Shown: positions 8,040-16,384 of the stretch, piece by piece
Numbering within the stretch: the stretch's first letter is position 1
Layout: every line of letters starts with the position of its first letter
Source of the DNA: Micromonospora sediminicola
GTDB lineage: Bacteria > Actinomycetota > Actinomycetes > Mycobacteriales > Micromonosporaceae
Direction: 5' to 3'
Assembly: GCF_900089585.1 (NCBI RefSeq)
Contig: NZ_FLRH01000003.1
Coordinates: 1,473,001 to 1,537,000 of the forward strand
Length of the DNA stretch: 64,000 nt
Notes under the pieces: model-generated
Seen by the model: the letters and a program-made list of their open reading frames with translations, nothing else
Database searches by the model: none
What the model was told of the DNA's origin: nothing
Position numbers and translations under genes: made by a program

Positions 8040-9293
8040 ATGCGCGTCGGCCTTGTATGCGCGCACGCCGGCTCGTCCACCGACGGTCCCACCGTCGGGA
8101 CCCAGGAGCACATTGCGCGTGTGGCGGCGGAACTCGCCGCCCGGGGCCACGAGGTCCGGGTGTACGAACGCCGCGACGCGGCGGCCCAGCCCGCGCTCAC
8201 CGAGCTGGACGGCTACCGCCTGGAACGGGTGCCGGTCGGCCCGGCCGACCCGCTGCCCACCGCCGAACTGGTGCCGTACGTGTCCGAGTTCGGCCGCTGG
8301 CTGGCGCAGGAGTGGGCCGGTGAGTGGGCCCCCGAGGTCGTGCACGGTCACTACTGGGTGGGCGGTCTCGCCGCCGCCCACGCGGTCCGGGCCACCGACA
8401 TCCCGGTGGTGCAGACCTTCCACTCGCTCGGCGTCGAGCAGCTGCGTCACCTCGGCCGGAGCTACGGCGGGCCGGGCGAGCGCATCCCGCTGGAGCGGGC
8501 ACTGACCCGGGCCGTGGACGTGGCGGTCGCCCAGTGCAACGACGAGGTCGACGAGCTGACCCGGATGGGCCTCCAGCGCACCTCGGTGGCGATGGTGCCG
8601 ACCGGCGTGGACCTCGGCCAGTTCCACCCGGACGGCGAGGCCGCCCCCCGGGACCAGCGCGCCCGGATCCTCTCCGTGGGCGGGCTCTCCGCCGGCCACG
8701 GCCAGGACGACCTGATCCGGGCGATGCGACTGGTCGGCGACGCCGAGCTGGTGATCGCCGGCGGACCGCCGGCCGAACGGCTGGCCGGCCACGCCGAGGC
8801 GCGCCGGCTGCGCGAGCTGGCCGAGCGGGCCGGGGTGGCCGAACAGGTGAAGCTGGTCGGCGCGGTCCCGCACGACCAGATGGCCACCTGGTACCGCTCC
8901 GCCGACGTGGTGGCCTGCACGCCGCACTACTCGTCCGCCGGCCGCGTCTCGCTGGAGGCGATGGCCTGCGGGGTGCCGGTGGTCGGCTACGCCATGGGCG
9001 GCATCGCCGACGCCGTGGTGGACGAGGTGACCGGCAAGCTGGTGCCCCCGGGCGACGTCCGCACCCTCGGGGTGACGCTGCGCCGGATGCTCACCGACAA
9101 CGCCGGGCGGTTCGCGTACGGCCACGCCGCGGTGGACCGGGTGCGGTGCAGCTACACCTGGGAACGGACGGCGGCGGCGCTGGAGCGTCTCTACGAGCGG
9201 GTGATCGGGCGCCGTCGCCCGGCCACCCCGGTGGAGCCGACCCCGCCGGTCGAGGTGGTCGTCGAGGCCCGGGGACCGGTCGAGGCGGCCTGA
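8040..9293 (+). CDS. Glycosyltransferase family 4
   Basis: 417 residues, GT-B fold, retaining glycosyltransferase. The N-terminal domain starts MRVGLVCAHAG and includes HGHYWVGGLAAAHA. The C-terminal domain has the sugar-nucleotide-binding blocks SVGGLSAGHGQDDLIRA and TPHYSSAGRVSLEAMACG (E-x7-E type), followed by PVVGYAMGGIADAV. It resembles actinobacterial GT4 enzymes such as MshA, but acceptor and donor are unknown. GGAGG lies 7 nt before the ATG. The preceding SigB-like promoter suggests stress-linked expression. The 3' end overlaps the convergent transporter gene by 103 nt. Confidence 0.88.
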   Translation: MRVGLVCAHAGSSTDGPTVGTQEHIARVAAELAARGHEVRVYERRDAAAQPALTELDGYRLERVPVGPADPLPTAELVPYVSEFGRWLAQEWAGEWAPEVVHGHYWVGGLAAAHAVRATDIPVVQTFHSLGVEQLRHLGRSYGGPGERIPLERALTRAVDVAVAQCNDEVDELTRMGLQRTSVAMVPTGVDLGQFHPDGEAAPRDQRARILSVGGLSAGHGQDDLIRAMRLVGDAELVIAGGPPAERLAGHAEARRLRELAERAGVAEQVKLVGAVPHDQMATWYRSADVVACTPHYSSAGRVSLEAMACGVPVVGYAMGGIADAVVDEVTGKLVPPGDVRTLGVTLRRMLTDNAGRFAYGHAAVDRVRCSYTWERTAAALERLYERVIGRRRPATPVEPTPPVEVVVEARGPVEAA

Positions 9294-10180
9294 GCGGGCA
9301 CCACTCCGGCGCCGATCATCGCCGGCCCCCGGTCGCGGGCGGTCGCGTGGTGGTGCTGCGGCTCGGCGTACCGGGTCAGGCCCACCACGGCCGCCAGCGT
9401 GACCAGGAAGCCGAGCCCGGCCAGCCACTCCCGCCCCGGCCAGATCTTGTCGTTGAGCAGCAGCAGGCCGACGATCGCCGCGGGCACCGCGCCGGCGGCG
9501 TCCATCGCGGCCACCGCGGCCGTGGTCGAGCCGCGCTGCATCGCCAGGCCGAGCAGCAGCTGGCCGACCACCGAGTGGGCGATGAGCAGGTAGAGCAGGG
9601 GGTCGCGGACGAACGCCTCCGCCGAGTCGGCCGAGGCGAGCGGCCGGGCCGCCACCGCGGCGGCGGAGAACGCCATCCCGGCCAGCGAGCCGAGCACCAC
9701 CGACCCGGGCGCGCCGTGCAGCCGGGCGGCGAAGAAGCCGGACACGGCGATCGCGCCGAGCGCCACCACCAGACTGATCAACCCGGCGGTGCCCAGCTGC
9801 CGCGACGGCGCCGGCTCGGCGGAGAGCACCAGCGCGGTGATCCCACCGAAGAGCAGCACCAGCAGGGCCACCTCGGCGGCCGGCAGACGCCACTTCAGCA
9901 CCAGCACACCGAGCACGGCGGTCACCCCGAGCCCGGCCGCCACACTCGCCTGGACCAGGAACAGCGGGAGGTCGCGGCGGGCCAGGAAGGCCAGCACGAA
10001 GCCGACGACCTGGCAGGTCAGCCCGATCAGGTACGTCCGGTGGCCGGCCAGCCGCAGCAGCAGCCCCGGGTCGAACGTGTGGTGCACGGTGGTCCGTGCC
10101 GCGGCGACCGACTGGAGGAGGTTGGCGAAGCCGTACGCGACGATCATCGCCGCGAGGAAGCACCAGCCGGAGGAGACCAC
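9191..10180 (-). CDS. DMT-family (EamA-like) membrane transporter
   Basis: 329 residues with about ten hydrophobic helices in two repeats, starting with SSGWCFLAAMIVAYGFANLL. Conserved-looking features include LLLNDKIWPGREWLAGLGFL near the last helices. Members of the drug/metabolite transporter superfamily of this type are mostly uncharacterised. The GTG at 10180 is chosen so that the first helix is complete; ATG 10147 would cut into it. The last ~55 residues are hydrophilic and overlap the convergent glycosyltransferase gene. It is 26 nt downstream of hisN and probably co-transcribed. Confidence 0.7.
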   Translation of the reverse strand: MVSSGWCFLAAMIVAYGFANLLQSVAAARTTVHHTFDPGLLLRLAGHRTYLIGLTCQVVGFVLAFLARRDLPLFLVQASVAAGLGVTAVLGVLVLKWRLPAAEVALLVLLFGGITALVLSAEPAPSRQLGTAGLISLVVALGAIAVSGFFAARLHGAPGSVVLGSLAGMAFSAAAVAARPLASADSAEAFVRDPLLYLLIAHSVVGQLLLGLAMQRGSTTAAVAAMDAAGAVPAAIVGLLLLNDKIWPGREWLAGLGFLVTLAAVVGLTRYAEPQHHHATARDRGPAMIGAGVVPAQAASTGPRASTTTSTGGVGSTGVAGRRRPITRS

Positions 10181-10206
10181 CTGGCGAGGATAGAGCTCCC
10201 GCCGGG

Positions 10207-11025
10207 TCAGCGCTCGGCCGGCCGGCCGAGCCGGCGCAGGATGTCGTCGTGCAGCGCGCCGTTGCTGGCGATCGCGCTGATGTCGCCGGAGTCCGCGCCG
10301 GCCGGCGCGGGCCGCCCGGCCAGGTCGGTGAACGTGCCGCCGGCCTCGGTGACGATCGGCACCAGCGCGGCGATGTCCCACAGCGACAGCTCCGGCTCCA
10401 CCATCACCTCCAGCGCGCCCTCGGCCAGCAGCATGTAGCCGTAGAAGTCGCCGTACGCCCGGCTGCGCCAGGTGTCCCGCATGAGCTGGAGCATCGCGTC
10501 CAGCCGACCGGCCTGCTCCCATCCGGTGAGCGAGGAGTAGCAGACGCTGGCGTCGGCCAGCGCCGTGACGCCGGAGACCCGGATCGGCGTCGCCTCGGCC
10601 GGACCGGGCCCGGCGAACGCCCCCGCGCCGACCGCGCCCCACCAGCGCCGCCCGAGCGCCGGCGCGGAGACCAGGCCGAGCACCGGCCGGTCGTGCTCCA
10701 GCAACGCGATCAGGGTGGCCCAGACGGGTACGCCCCGGACGAAGTTCTTCGTCCCGTCGATCGGGTCGACCACCCAGCGCCGCCCGTCCGGGCCGGCGGC
10801 GGGCTGCTCCCCGTACTCCTCGCCGAGCAGGCCGTCGTCCGGTCGGTGCGTGGCCAGCAGGGCCCGGATCTCCCGTTCCACGGCGGTGTCCGCGTCGGAG
10901 ACCGGGGTCAGGTCCGGCTTCGACTCGACCCGCAGGTCGAGGGCGCGGAACCGGGCCGTGGAGACGGCGTCGGCGGCGTCGGCGAGCAGGTGGGCGAGGG
11001 CGAGGTCGTCGGCGTACCCGGTCAT
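10207..11025 (-). CDS. hisN: Inositol-monophosphatase-family phosphatase, probable histidinol-phosphatase
   Basis: 272 residues with the metal-binding motifs of the Li+-sensitive phosphatase family: GEEYGE, WVVDPIDGTKNFVRG and LWDIAAL. Actinobacteria use this family (HisN) for histidinol phosphate, and the aroA-rsgA-hisN order fits an amino-acid biosynthesis context. Inositol phosphatase activity cannot be excluded. The ATG at 11025 is 7 nt after a TAGCGT hexamer with no ribosome site, so the gene is probably leaderless. Confidence 0.85.
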   Translation of the reverse strand: MTGYADDLALAHLLADAADAVSTARFRALDLRVESKPDLTPVSDADTAVEREIRALLATHRPDDGLLGEEYGEQPAAGPDGRRWVVDPIDGTKNFVRGVPVWATLIALLEHDRPVLGLVSAPALGRRWWGAVGAGAFAGPGPAEATPIRVSGVTALADASVCYSSLTGWEQAGRLDAMLQLMRDTWRSRAYGDFYGYMLLAEGALEVMVEPELSLWDIAALVPIVTEAGGTFTDLAGRPAPAGADSGDISAIASNGALHDDILRRLGRPAER

Positions 11026-11032
11026 GGTCGAC

Positions 11033-11038
11033 ACGCTA
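11033..11038 (-). promoter_or_regulatory. Leaderless -10 element for hisN
   Basis: TAGCGT on the minus strand, exactly 7 nt before the ATG at 11025. Confidence 0.5.
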
Positions 11039-11086
11039 GCGCCGGCCGCGCCGGCGGCACCGGCGGGTGGGGCGTCCGTCCGCCGG

Positions 11087-12169
11087 TCAGGACCCGGCGA
11101 GCGGGTCGCCCGGGTTGCGCTCGGGCTCGCGCGGGTCGCCCTCGCCGCTGCGCGAGGCCAGCAACCGCCGGTACGAGGCCAGCCGGCGCGGGTCCGCCTT
11201 GCCGGCGGCCACCCAGGCGTCCAACGCGCAGTCCGCCTCGTCGGCGGTGTGCGGGCAGTTGGCCGGGCAGTCGACGGTCGCCTCGACCAGGTCGGGGAAG
11301 CCGTGCAGCAGGCTCTCCGCCGAGACGTGCGCCAGCCCGAAGCTGCGGACGCCGGGAGTGTCGACGATCCAACCCGGGTCACCGGCCGGATCGGGCGGCG
11401 GCGGCAGGCGCAACGCCACCGCGCTGGTCGAGGTGTGCCGGCCGCGGCCGATCGCGCTGACCGTCCCGACCGCCCGCTCCGCATCCGGGCACAGACGGTT
11501 GACCAGCGTCGACTTGCCCACCCCGGAGTGGCCCACCAGCACCGAGATCCGGCCGGCGAGCAGCGCCCGCAGCTCGGCGAGGTCGGACTCCGGGCGGATC
11601 AGCACGTACGGCAGCTCCAGCTCGGTGTAGTAGCCGAGCACCGCCTCCGGGCCGGCCAGGTCGGCCTTGGTGAGGCAGAGCAGCGGCTCGATGTCGGCGT
11701 CGTACGCGGCCACCAGGCAGCGGTCGATGAACCCGGTGCGCGGCGGCGGGTCGGCCAGCGCGCTGACGATCACCAACTGGTCGGCGTTCGCCACCACCAC
11801 CCGCTCCAGCCGGCCCTCGGCGGTGGTCTCGTCGTCGTCGGCGGTGCGCCGCAGCACGGAGCGGCGCTCGGCGATGCGGACGATGCGGGCCAGCGCGCCG
11901 GACGCGCCGGAGGTGTCGCCGACCAGCCCCACCCGGTCGCCCACCACCACCGACTTGCGTCCCAGCTCGCGGGCGCGCATGGCGGTGACGACCGGGGTTT
12001 CGGGACCGGCGTCGGGCAGCACGCAGGTGTAGCGCCCCCGGTCCACGGCGATCACGAACCCGTCGACGGCGTCGGCGTGCCGGGGCCGGGTGCGCGTACG
12101 GGGCCGCGACGACCTGCCGGGGCGTACCCGGACGTCGTCCTCGTCGTACTCCCGCCGCTTGGTCGCCAG
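11087..12169 (-). CDS. rsgA: Ribosome small-subunit-dependent GTPase A, probable non-standard CTG start
   Basis: Late 30S maturation GTPase with circularly permuted G motifs: G4 TKADL, then G1 GHSGVGKST, then G3 DTPG, and a C-terminal zinc knuckle (DCPANCPHTADEADC). From GTG 12055 the protein would start inside the OB domain. The frame stays open upstream and encodes the family-conserved block KRREYDEDDVRVRPG, but no ATG, GTG or TTG occurs between it and the aroA stop. CTG at 12169 is preceded by GGGGGGA about 5 nt upstream and gives 360 residues, the normal length. It follows aroA by 15 nt in the same frame. Confidence 0.85.
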   Translation of the reverse strand: MATKRREYDEDDVRVRPGRSSRPRTRTRPRHADAVDGFVIAVDRGRYTCVLPDAGPETPVVTAMRARELGRKSVVVGDRVGLVGDTSGASGALARIVRIAERRSVLRRTADDDETTAEGRLERVVVANADQLVIVSALADPPPRTGFIDRCLVAAYDADIEPLLCLTKADLAGPEAVLGYYTELELPYVLIRPESDLAELRALLAGRISVLVGHSGVGKSTLVNRLCPDAERAVGTVSAIGRGRHTSTSAVALRLPPPPDPAGDPGWIVDTPGVRSFGLAHVSAESLLHGFPDLVEATVDCPANCPHTADEADCALDAWVAAGKADPRRLASYRRLLASRSGEGDPREPERNPGDPLAGS

Positions 12170-12184
12170 GACGTCCCCCCGCTG

Positions 12185-13486
12185 TCAGTTCTTGCCGGTC
12201 GCCATCCCCGACCATAGTGCCGGGAACTCCGGCATGGTCTTCGAGGTGCACGTCACGTCGTCGACCTCGATGCCGGGGACGGCCAGGCCGGCCACGGCCG
12301 CGGCGTGCGCCATCCGGTGGTCGGCGTACGTCCGGAACGTGCCGCCGCGCAGCGGTCGGGGCCGGATCTCCAGGCCGTCGTGGGTCTCGGTGACGTCCGC
12401 GCCCAGCCCGGCGAACTCCTTGGCCAGCGCGGTGACCCGGTCGCTCTCGTGGCCCCGGATGTGACCGATCCCGGTCAGCCGGGACGGGCCGTCGGCCAGC
12501 AGGGTGAGCGCGGTCAGCACCGGGGTCAGCTCACCCACGTCGGAGAGGTCGGCGTCCAGCCCCCGGACCGTGCCGGTGCCCCGCACGGTCAGCCCGTCGG
12601 TGCCGAGCGTGACCTCGCCGCCCATCCGGTGCAGCAGCTCGCGCAGCTGCTCGACCGGCTGGAGGCTGCTGCGCGGCCAGCCCTGGAGCGTGACCTCACC
12701 GCCGGTGACCAGCGCGGCGGCGAAGAACGGCGCGGCGCCGGAGAGATCGGGCTCGATCTCCCAGCCGCGCCCGGTGAGCGGGCCGGGCTCGACCACCCAG
12801 ACGTCGGGCGTGGTGTCGTCCACCGCCGCCCCGGCGGCCCGCAGCATCTGCACGGTCATCCGCAGGTGCGGCGCGGACGGCACCGGCGGGCCCTGGTGCC
12901 GGACCACCACGCCCCGGTCGAAGCGGGGGGCGGCCAGCAGCAGCCCGGAGACCAGCTGACTGGACGCGGAGGCGTCGATGACGACCTCGCCGCCGGTCAC
13001 CCGGCCGGCGCCGAGGACCACCAGGGGCAGGCTGCCGGTCGGTGGGGTGTCGATGCGGACGCCGAGCGTGCGCAGCGCGCCGATCAGCGGGCCGAGTGGA
13101 CGGGTGCGCGCGTGCGGGTCGCCGTCGAACGTGACCCGCCCGGCGGCCAGCCCGGCCACCGGCGGCAGGAAGCGCATCACGGTGCCGGCCAGCCCGACGT
13201 CGACGTGCGCCGGACCGACCAGCGGGTGCGGCCGGACCAGCCAGCGGTCGTCGTCGGAGGCCGACATGTGGGCCCCCAGCTCGCGCAGGCCGCCGGCCAT
13301 CAGCTCGGTGTCGCGGGCGCGCAGCGGCCGGGCGAGCGTCGACGGCCCGCTGGCCAGCGCGCCGAGCACCAGGGCCCGGGCGGTCATGGACTTGGAGCCG
13401 GGCAGGCGCAGCGTCGCGGCGACCGGGTCGCTCGCGGTCGGCGCGGTCCACGGCTGCGGCGGACGCGTCGCGGTCAGATTCCCCAC
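12185..13486 (-). CDS. aroA: 3-phosphoshikimate 1-carboxyvinyltransferase (EPSP synthase)
   Basis: Sixth step of the shikimate pathway: transfer of enolpyruvyl from PEP to shikimate 3-phosphate. At 433 residues it is standard length. Motifs include LPGSKSMTARALVLGALASG near the N-terminus, GLAGTVMRFLPP, SSQLVSGLLL, and the C-terminal TYADHRMAHAAAVAGL. GTG 13486 is taken as the start; a CAGAAT hexamer lies 6 nt upstream, and the GGAGG in between is too close to serve as a ribosome site for it. rsgA follows directly. Confidence 0.95.
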   Translation of the reverse strand: MGNLTATRPPQPWTAPTASDPVAATLRLPGSKSMTARALVLGALASGPSTLARPLRARDTELMAGGLRELGAHMSASDDDRWLVRPHPLVGPAHVDVGLAGTVMRFLPPVAGLAAGRVTFDGDPHARTRPLGPLIGALRTLGVRIDTPPTGSLPLVVLGAGRVTGGEVVIDASASSQLVSGLLLAAPRFDRGVVVRHQGPPVPSAPHLRMTVQMLRAAGAAVDDTTPDVWVVEPGPLTGRGWEIEPDLSGAAPFFAAALVTGGEVTLQGWPRSSLQPVEQLRELLHRMGGEVTLGTDGLTVRGTGTVRGLDADLSDVGELTPVLTALTLLADGPSRLTGIGHIRGHESDRVTALAKEFAGLGADVTETHDGLEIRPRPLRGGTFRTYADHRMAHAAAVAGLAVPGIEVDDVTCTSKTMPEFPALWSGMATGKN

Positions 13487-13492
13487 GCCTCC

Positions 13493-13498
13493 ATTCTG
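13493..13498 (-). promoter_or_regulatory. Candidate leaderless -10 element for aroA
   Basis: CAGAAT on the minus strand, 6 nt before GTG 13486; a C replaces T at the first position. Confidence 0.3.
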
Positions 13499-13575
13499 CC
13501 AACCCGACGGCCCGGTGGAACCGTCCCCGCGCCCTGCTCCCGGTGAGCGGGACAGCCGAAACCCCGGGGTGGGGC

Positions 13576-13581
13576 TAGCGT
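13576..13581 (+). promoter_or_regulatory. Leaderless -10 element for yedK
   Basis: TAGCGT, exactly 7 nt before the ATG at 13589, whose next codon is the obligatory Cys2. Confidence 0.5.
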
Positions 13582-13588
13582 GGGCGCC

Positions 13589-14296
13589 ATGTGCGGGAGG
13601 TATGCGACGACCCGGAGCGCGGGGGACCTGAGCGCGCTGTTCGAGTCGGCCGACTCCACCGGCGGCGTCGGGCCCGACTTCAACGTCGCCCCGACCGATC
13701 CGGTGCCGCTGGTCCGGCTCGCGCCCGAGGGGCACCGGCTGCTCTCCCTCGGGCGTTGGGGCCTGCTCCCGCCCTGGTCCCGCAGTGCCGCCGGCGCCGC
13801 CCGCATGATCAACGCGCGGGTCGAGACGGTCGCCACCAGCCGCGCGTACGCCCCGTCCTTCGCCCGCCGGCGCTGCCTGGTCCCGGCCGACGGGTGGTAC
13901 GAGTGGGTCCGTCGTCCCGACGGCGGTCGGCAGCCCTACTTCATGACCCCACGGGACGGCTCGGTGCTGGCGTTCGCGGGCATCTGGTCGCTCTGGGAGT
14001 CGGCCGGCCAGGCCCGGCTGACGTTCAGCGTGTTGACCACCGCGGCGCTCGGCGAGCTGGCCGAGGTGCACGACCGGATGCCGCTGCTGCTGTCCCCGGA
14101 CCGCTGGGCGGCGTGGCTCGGCCCGACCGACGAGCCCGCCGCGCTGCTCGCCCCGCCCGACGACGCGCAGCTCGCCGGGTTGGAGATCCGGCCGGTCTCA
14201 CCGGCCGTCGGCGACGTCCGCAACGACGGGCCGGAGCTGATCCGACGGGTCGGCCCGGCGGGGGCGGAGGCGGATTCCGAACTGACGCTGTTCTGA
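13589..14296 (+). CDS. yedK: SOS-response-associated peptidase, YedK/HMCES (SRAP) family
   Basis: 235 residues. SRAP proteins crosslink to abasic sites in single-stranded DNA through Cys2 after Met removal. The chain begins MCGRYATT, which fixes the start at 13589 rather than GTG 13580. Other family motifs are present: FNVAPTDPVP, RWGLLPPW, MINARVET, RRCLVPADGWYEW and VHDRMPLLL with the catalytic histidine. The TAGCGT hexamer 7 nt upstream suggests a leaderless transcript. It is divergent from aroA, as in M. tuberculosis (Rv3226c/Rv3227). Confidence 0.93.
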   Translation: MCGRYATTRSAGDLSALFESADSTGGVGPDFNVAPTDPVPLVRLAPEGHRLLSLGRWGLLPPWSRSAAGAARMINARVETVATSRAYAPSFARRRCLVPADGWYEWVRRPDGGRQPYFMTPRDGSVLAFAGIWSLWESAGQARLTFSVLTTAALGELAEVHDRMPLLLSPDRWAAWLGPTDEPAALLAPPDDAQLAGLEIRPVSPAVGDVRNDGPELIRRVGPAGAEADSELTLF

Positions 14297-14508
14297 TCAC
14301 GCTCGGCACATTGTCGTGTGCTGATTTGCCGGGGTTACGCCTGAAACGTCGCCCGGACGTTCAGCCAGGTTTACCGGAGACCCTTGTCCCCGCGTGCGCG
14401 AGTGCGATAGAACACAGCGCCGGTGGTGGGTGTCCGTTCGCACGGGGCGGATGACACCCATCGATCTCTTCGAAGATCCTCGCCGGTCCCACGGGGGAGG
14501 TGGGTGTA

Positions 14509-14901
14509 TTGACACGGGCACGCATGCCCCGCCCGCACGAGGTGGCCGCCGCGCGGCGCGATCCACGACTGCTACGGGCTCTGCGCGAACGGCGACAGGA
14601 CGACGCCTGGCGCACCAGAGGCACCTGCCAGAGCGTCGATCCGGAGACGTTCTTCCCGGCGCCCAACGAGCCGGCCGACGCGGCGGTGGCACTCTGCCGC
14701 ACCTGCGACGTCCAGGGCTCCTGCCTGGCCTGGGCGCTGGAGGTCGGCGACTGTCACGGCGTCTGGGGCGGCACCACGCCGCGTGAGCGGCGGGCCATGC
14801 TCGTCGCCTGGCGCAGCGAGGTGCAGCCGGATCCGGACGCGATCGACGAGGCCGGCCCGCCGGTCCGGGACCGTCTGCTCACGCTGGTGCCGTTGAGCTG
14901 A
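14509..14901 (+). CDS. WhiB-family Fe-S transcriptional regulator
   Basis: 130 residues. Four cysteines in the WhiB arrangement would bind a [4Fe-4S] cluster: one in GTCQSVDPETFFP, a CRTC pair, and one five residues later in GSCLAWAL. The WhiB signature GVWGGTTPRERR follows. WhiB proteins usually act by binding region 4 of the primary sigma factor. TTG 14509 is chosen because GGGGGAGG ends 8 nt upstream; GTG 14500 would overlap that site and ATG 14524 is too far. The C-terminal tail of ~40 residues is longer than in WhiB1. The subfamily is not assigned. Confidence 0.85.
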   Translation: MTRARMPRPHEVAAARRDPRLLRALRERRQDDAWRTRGTCQSVDPETFFPAPNEPADAAVALCRTCDVQGSCLAWALEVGDCHGVWGGTTPRERRAMLVAWRSEVQPDPDAIDEAGPPVRDRLLTLVPLS

Positions 14902-14905
14902 TCGC

Positions 14906-14947
14906 GCCGTTACCCGCGGTCCGGTTCGCCGGCCCGCGGGTAACGGC
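14906..14947 (+). terminator. Hairpin terminator after the whiB gene
   Basis: A perfect 14-bp stem, GCCGTTACCCGCGG (14906-14919) with CCGCGGGTAACGGC (14934-14947), and a 14-nt loop, 4 nt after the stop. No U-tract, as usual in high-GC actinobacteria. Confidence 0.65.
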
Positions 14948-15163
14948 ACTGCCGATCTCGCAGCGATCATTGGTGCCGTCCGCGGGCGCCGGATTACCGA
15001 TCGCGCGCCGATCGGTGCCGGCGGGGTTGTCCGGTCGCGCTGATCAAGCGTCGGCGACGATGCCGATCTGACGCGGTGTCGACGGGCGTCGTCGTGCGCG
15101 GCCGGCCCGGGGTGCCTGGCGCGCCTCGGTCCGGTCCCGGCCGCGTTCCCCGTGCTTGGCTCA

Positions 15164-15190
15164 GCCGTGGCCGTGGCCGTGGCCGTGGCC
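15164..15190. repeat. GCCGTG hexanucleotide tandem repeat
   Basis: Four and a half exact copies of GCCGTG inside the long gene-free stretch 14902-15597. Confidence 0.7.
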
Positions 15191-15248
15191 TCTTCGGTCG
15201 GTGACTTGCCACTGGGCGGGATTCCGCTTCCAAGGAATGAGACCGGCG

Positions 15249-15300
15249 GAGATCTTGGTAGGAAAGGGCCCCTATAGGGGCCATTCCGTACCAAGATCTC
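15249..15300. repeat. Intergenic palindromic repeat, family A, copy 1
   Basis: Outer arms GAGATCTTGGTA (15249-15260) and TACCAAGATCTC (15289-15300) flank a perfect 16-bp inner palindrome GGCCCCTATAGGGGCC (15267-15282). A second copy, diverged in the centre, lies at 52763-52812. No coding potential. Confidence 0.75.
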
Positions 15301-15302
15301 GC

Positions 15303-15393
15303 GTGCGGCGTGCGGCGTGCGGCGTGCGGCGTGCGGCGTGCGGCGTGCGGCGCGCGGCGTGCGGCGTGCGGCGTGCGGCGTGCGGCGTGCCGC
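15303..15393. repeat. 7-bp tandem repeat (VNTR-like), unit GTGCGGC
   Basis: Twelve consecutive units from 15303 to 15386 (eleven exact, one GCGCGGC) plus a degenerate thirteenth. It abuts palindrome family A. The next ~90 nt contain loosely similar GCCGTG-rich sequence. No gene is supported here. Confidence 0.8.
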
Positions 15394-15544
15394 GCCGCGA
15401 GCTGTCAGCCGTGAGCCGTGTGCTGTGCGCCGCCAGCGGGGGCCGTGCGCCGTGAGCGACGAGCCGTGGGCCGCAGGCGGCTGAGGCCGTGGCTGGGTGG
15501 GATGTCCCTCCCTTCCGCGTCGTGCGTCGCGTCGCGTGACGTCG

Positions 15545-15618
15545 CGCGCAGAATGAGGCGGTGCGGCACGACGACGAGATCCGCGCAGAATGAAGCGGTG
15601 CGGCACGACGACGAGATC
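15545..15618 (+). repeat. 37-bp tandem duplication over the start of the hydrolase gene
   Basis: 15545-15581 and 15582-15618 are identical except for one base (GAATGAGG versus GAATGAAG). Each copy contains the start-codon context GTGCGGCACGACGACGAG. The second copy starts the hydrolase; the first leaves an extra out-of-frame start. Confidence 0.8.
15561..15593 (+). CDS. Possible 10-codon upstream ORF created by the duplication
   Basis: GTG 15561, in the first copy of the 37-bp duplication, reads 10 codons (VRHDDEIRAE) and stops at 15593, 4 nt before the hydrolase GTG at 15598. It repeats the first seven residues of the hydrolase. It may couple translation or simply be a by-product of slippage. 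Confidence 0.25.
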   Translation: MRHDDEIRAE

Positions 15619-16212
15619 GACACTCCGCGGGGGCCGGCCCGGATCCGGCTCGACCGGCCGGCGGCGGCCGGTTCCACGGTCCTGGTGCTGGGCCATGGGG
15701 CGGGCGGGAGCGTGGACGCGCCGGACCTGGTCGCGGTCCGCGACGCGGTGTGCGACGCCGGGGCGGGAGTGGTGCTGGTGACCCAGCCCTACCGGGTCGC
15801 CGGCCGGCGCGCGCCGGCACCGGCCGGGCACCTCGACGAGGCCTGGACGGCGGTGCTGGCCGAGCTGCGCCGACGCCTGCCCGACGCCGGCCGCTGGGTG
15901 GTGGGCGGCCGGTCCAGCGGCGCCCGGGTGGCCTGCCGGACCGCCGGGACGGTCGGGGCGTCGGGGGTGGTGGCGCTGGCGTTCCCCCTGCACCCGCCGG
16001 GGCGGCCGGAACGCTCGCGGGCGGCGGAACTGGACACCGGCCTGCCGACGCTGGTGGTCAACGGCGACCGGGACCCGTTCGGTGTACCCGCCGCGGGGCC
16101 GGGAGTCGAGGTGGTGGTCCGGCCGGGGGAGCGCCACGACCTGCGGGTCGATCCGACGGGTACGGCGGCGGCGGTCCGCGACTGGCTCGCCGCTCGCGGT
16201 TGGTTGAGCTGA
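15598..16212 (+). CDS. Alpha/beta hydrolase, KANL3/Tex30-like
   Basis: 204 residues. The alpha/beta hydrolase landmarks are VLVLGHGAGGSVDAPDL (oxyanion region), GGRSSGARVACR (nucleophile Ser in G-x-S-x-G-type context), NGDRDPFG (acid) and ERHDLRV (His). Small bacterial members of this group resemble dienelactone hydrolases; the substrate is unknown. GTG 15598 is chosen because homology starts soon after it; the upstream copy of the same codon at 15561 is out of frame. Confidence 0.82.
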   Translation: MRHDDEIDTPRGPARIRLDRPAAAGSTVLVLGHGAGGSVDAPDLVAVRDAVCDAGAGVVLVTQPYRVAGRRAPAPAGHLDEAWTAVLAELRRRLPDAGRWVVGGRSSGARVACRTAGTVGASGVVALAFPLHPPGRPERSRAAELDTGLPTLVVNGDRDPFGVPAAGPGVEVVVRPGERHDLRVDPTGTAAAVRDWLAARGWLS

Positions 16213-16384
16213 ACCACGGTCCGGGAGGCGTGACCCTCCCCGGCGGTGGTCGTTGCACCGGGTGGCGCCGGCCGCCCGGTTCGGGCGCGCCGGGGTCACC
16301 TCCCAGGCCCTTCCTGGTCCCAGCGTCGGTCGCGGCCGAGGCTGGGGCCGGGAACGGGTGGACGGGTGGTCGAGCCGGTGCGAT

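Noticed and set aside
15300..15597. Frames in the GTGCGGC repeat, giving Pro-His-Ala-Ala-Arg repeats
   Set aside because: They are produced by the tandem repeat itself on both strands and have no start context or similarity to proteins.
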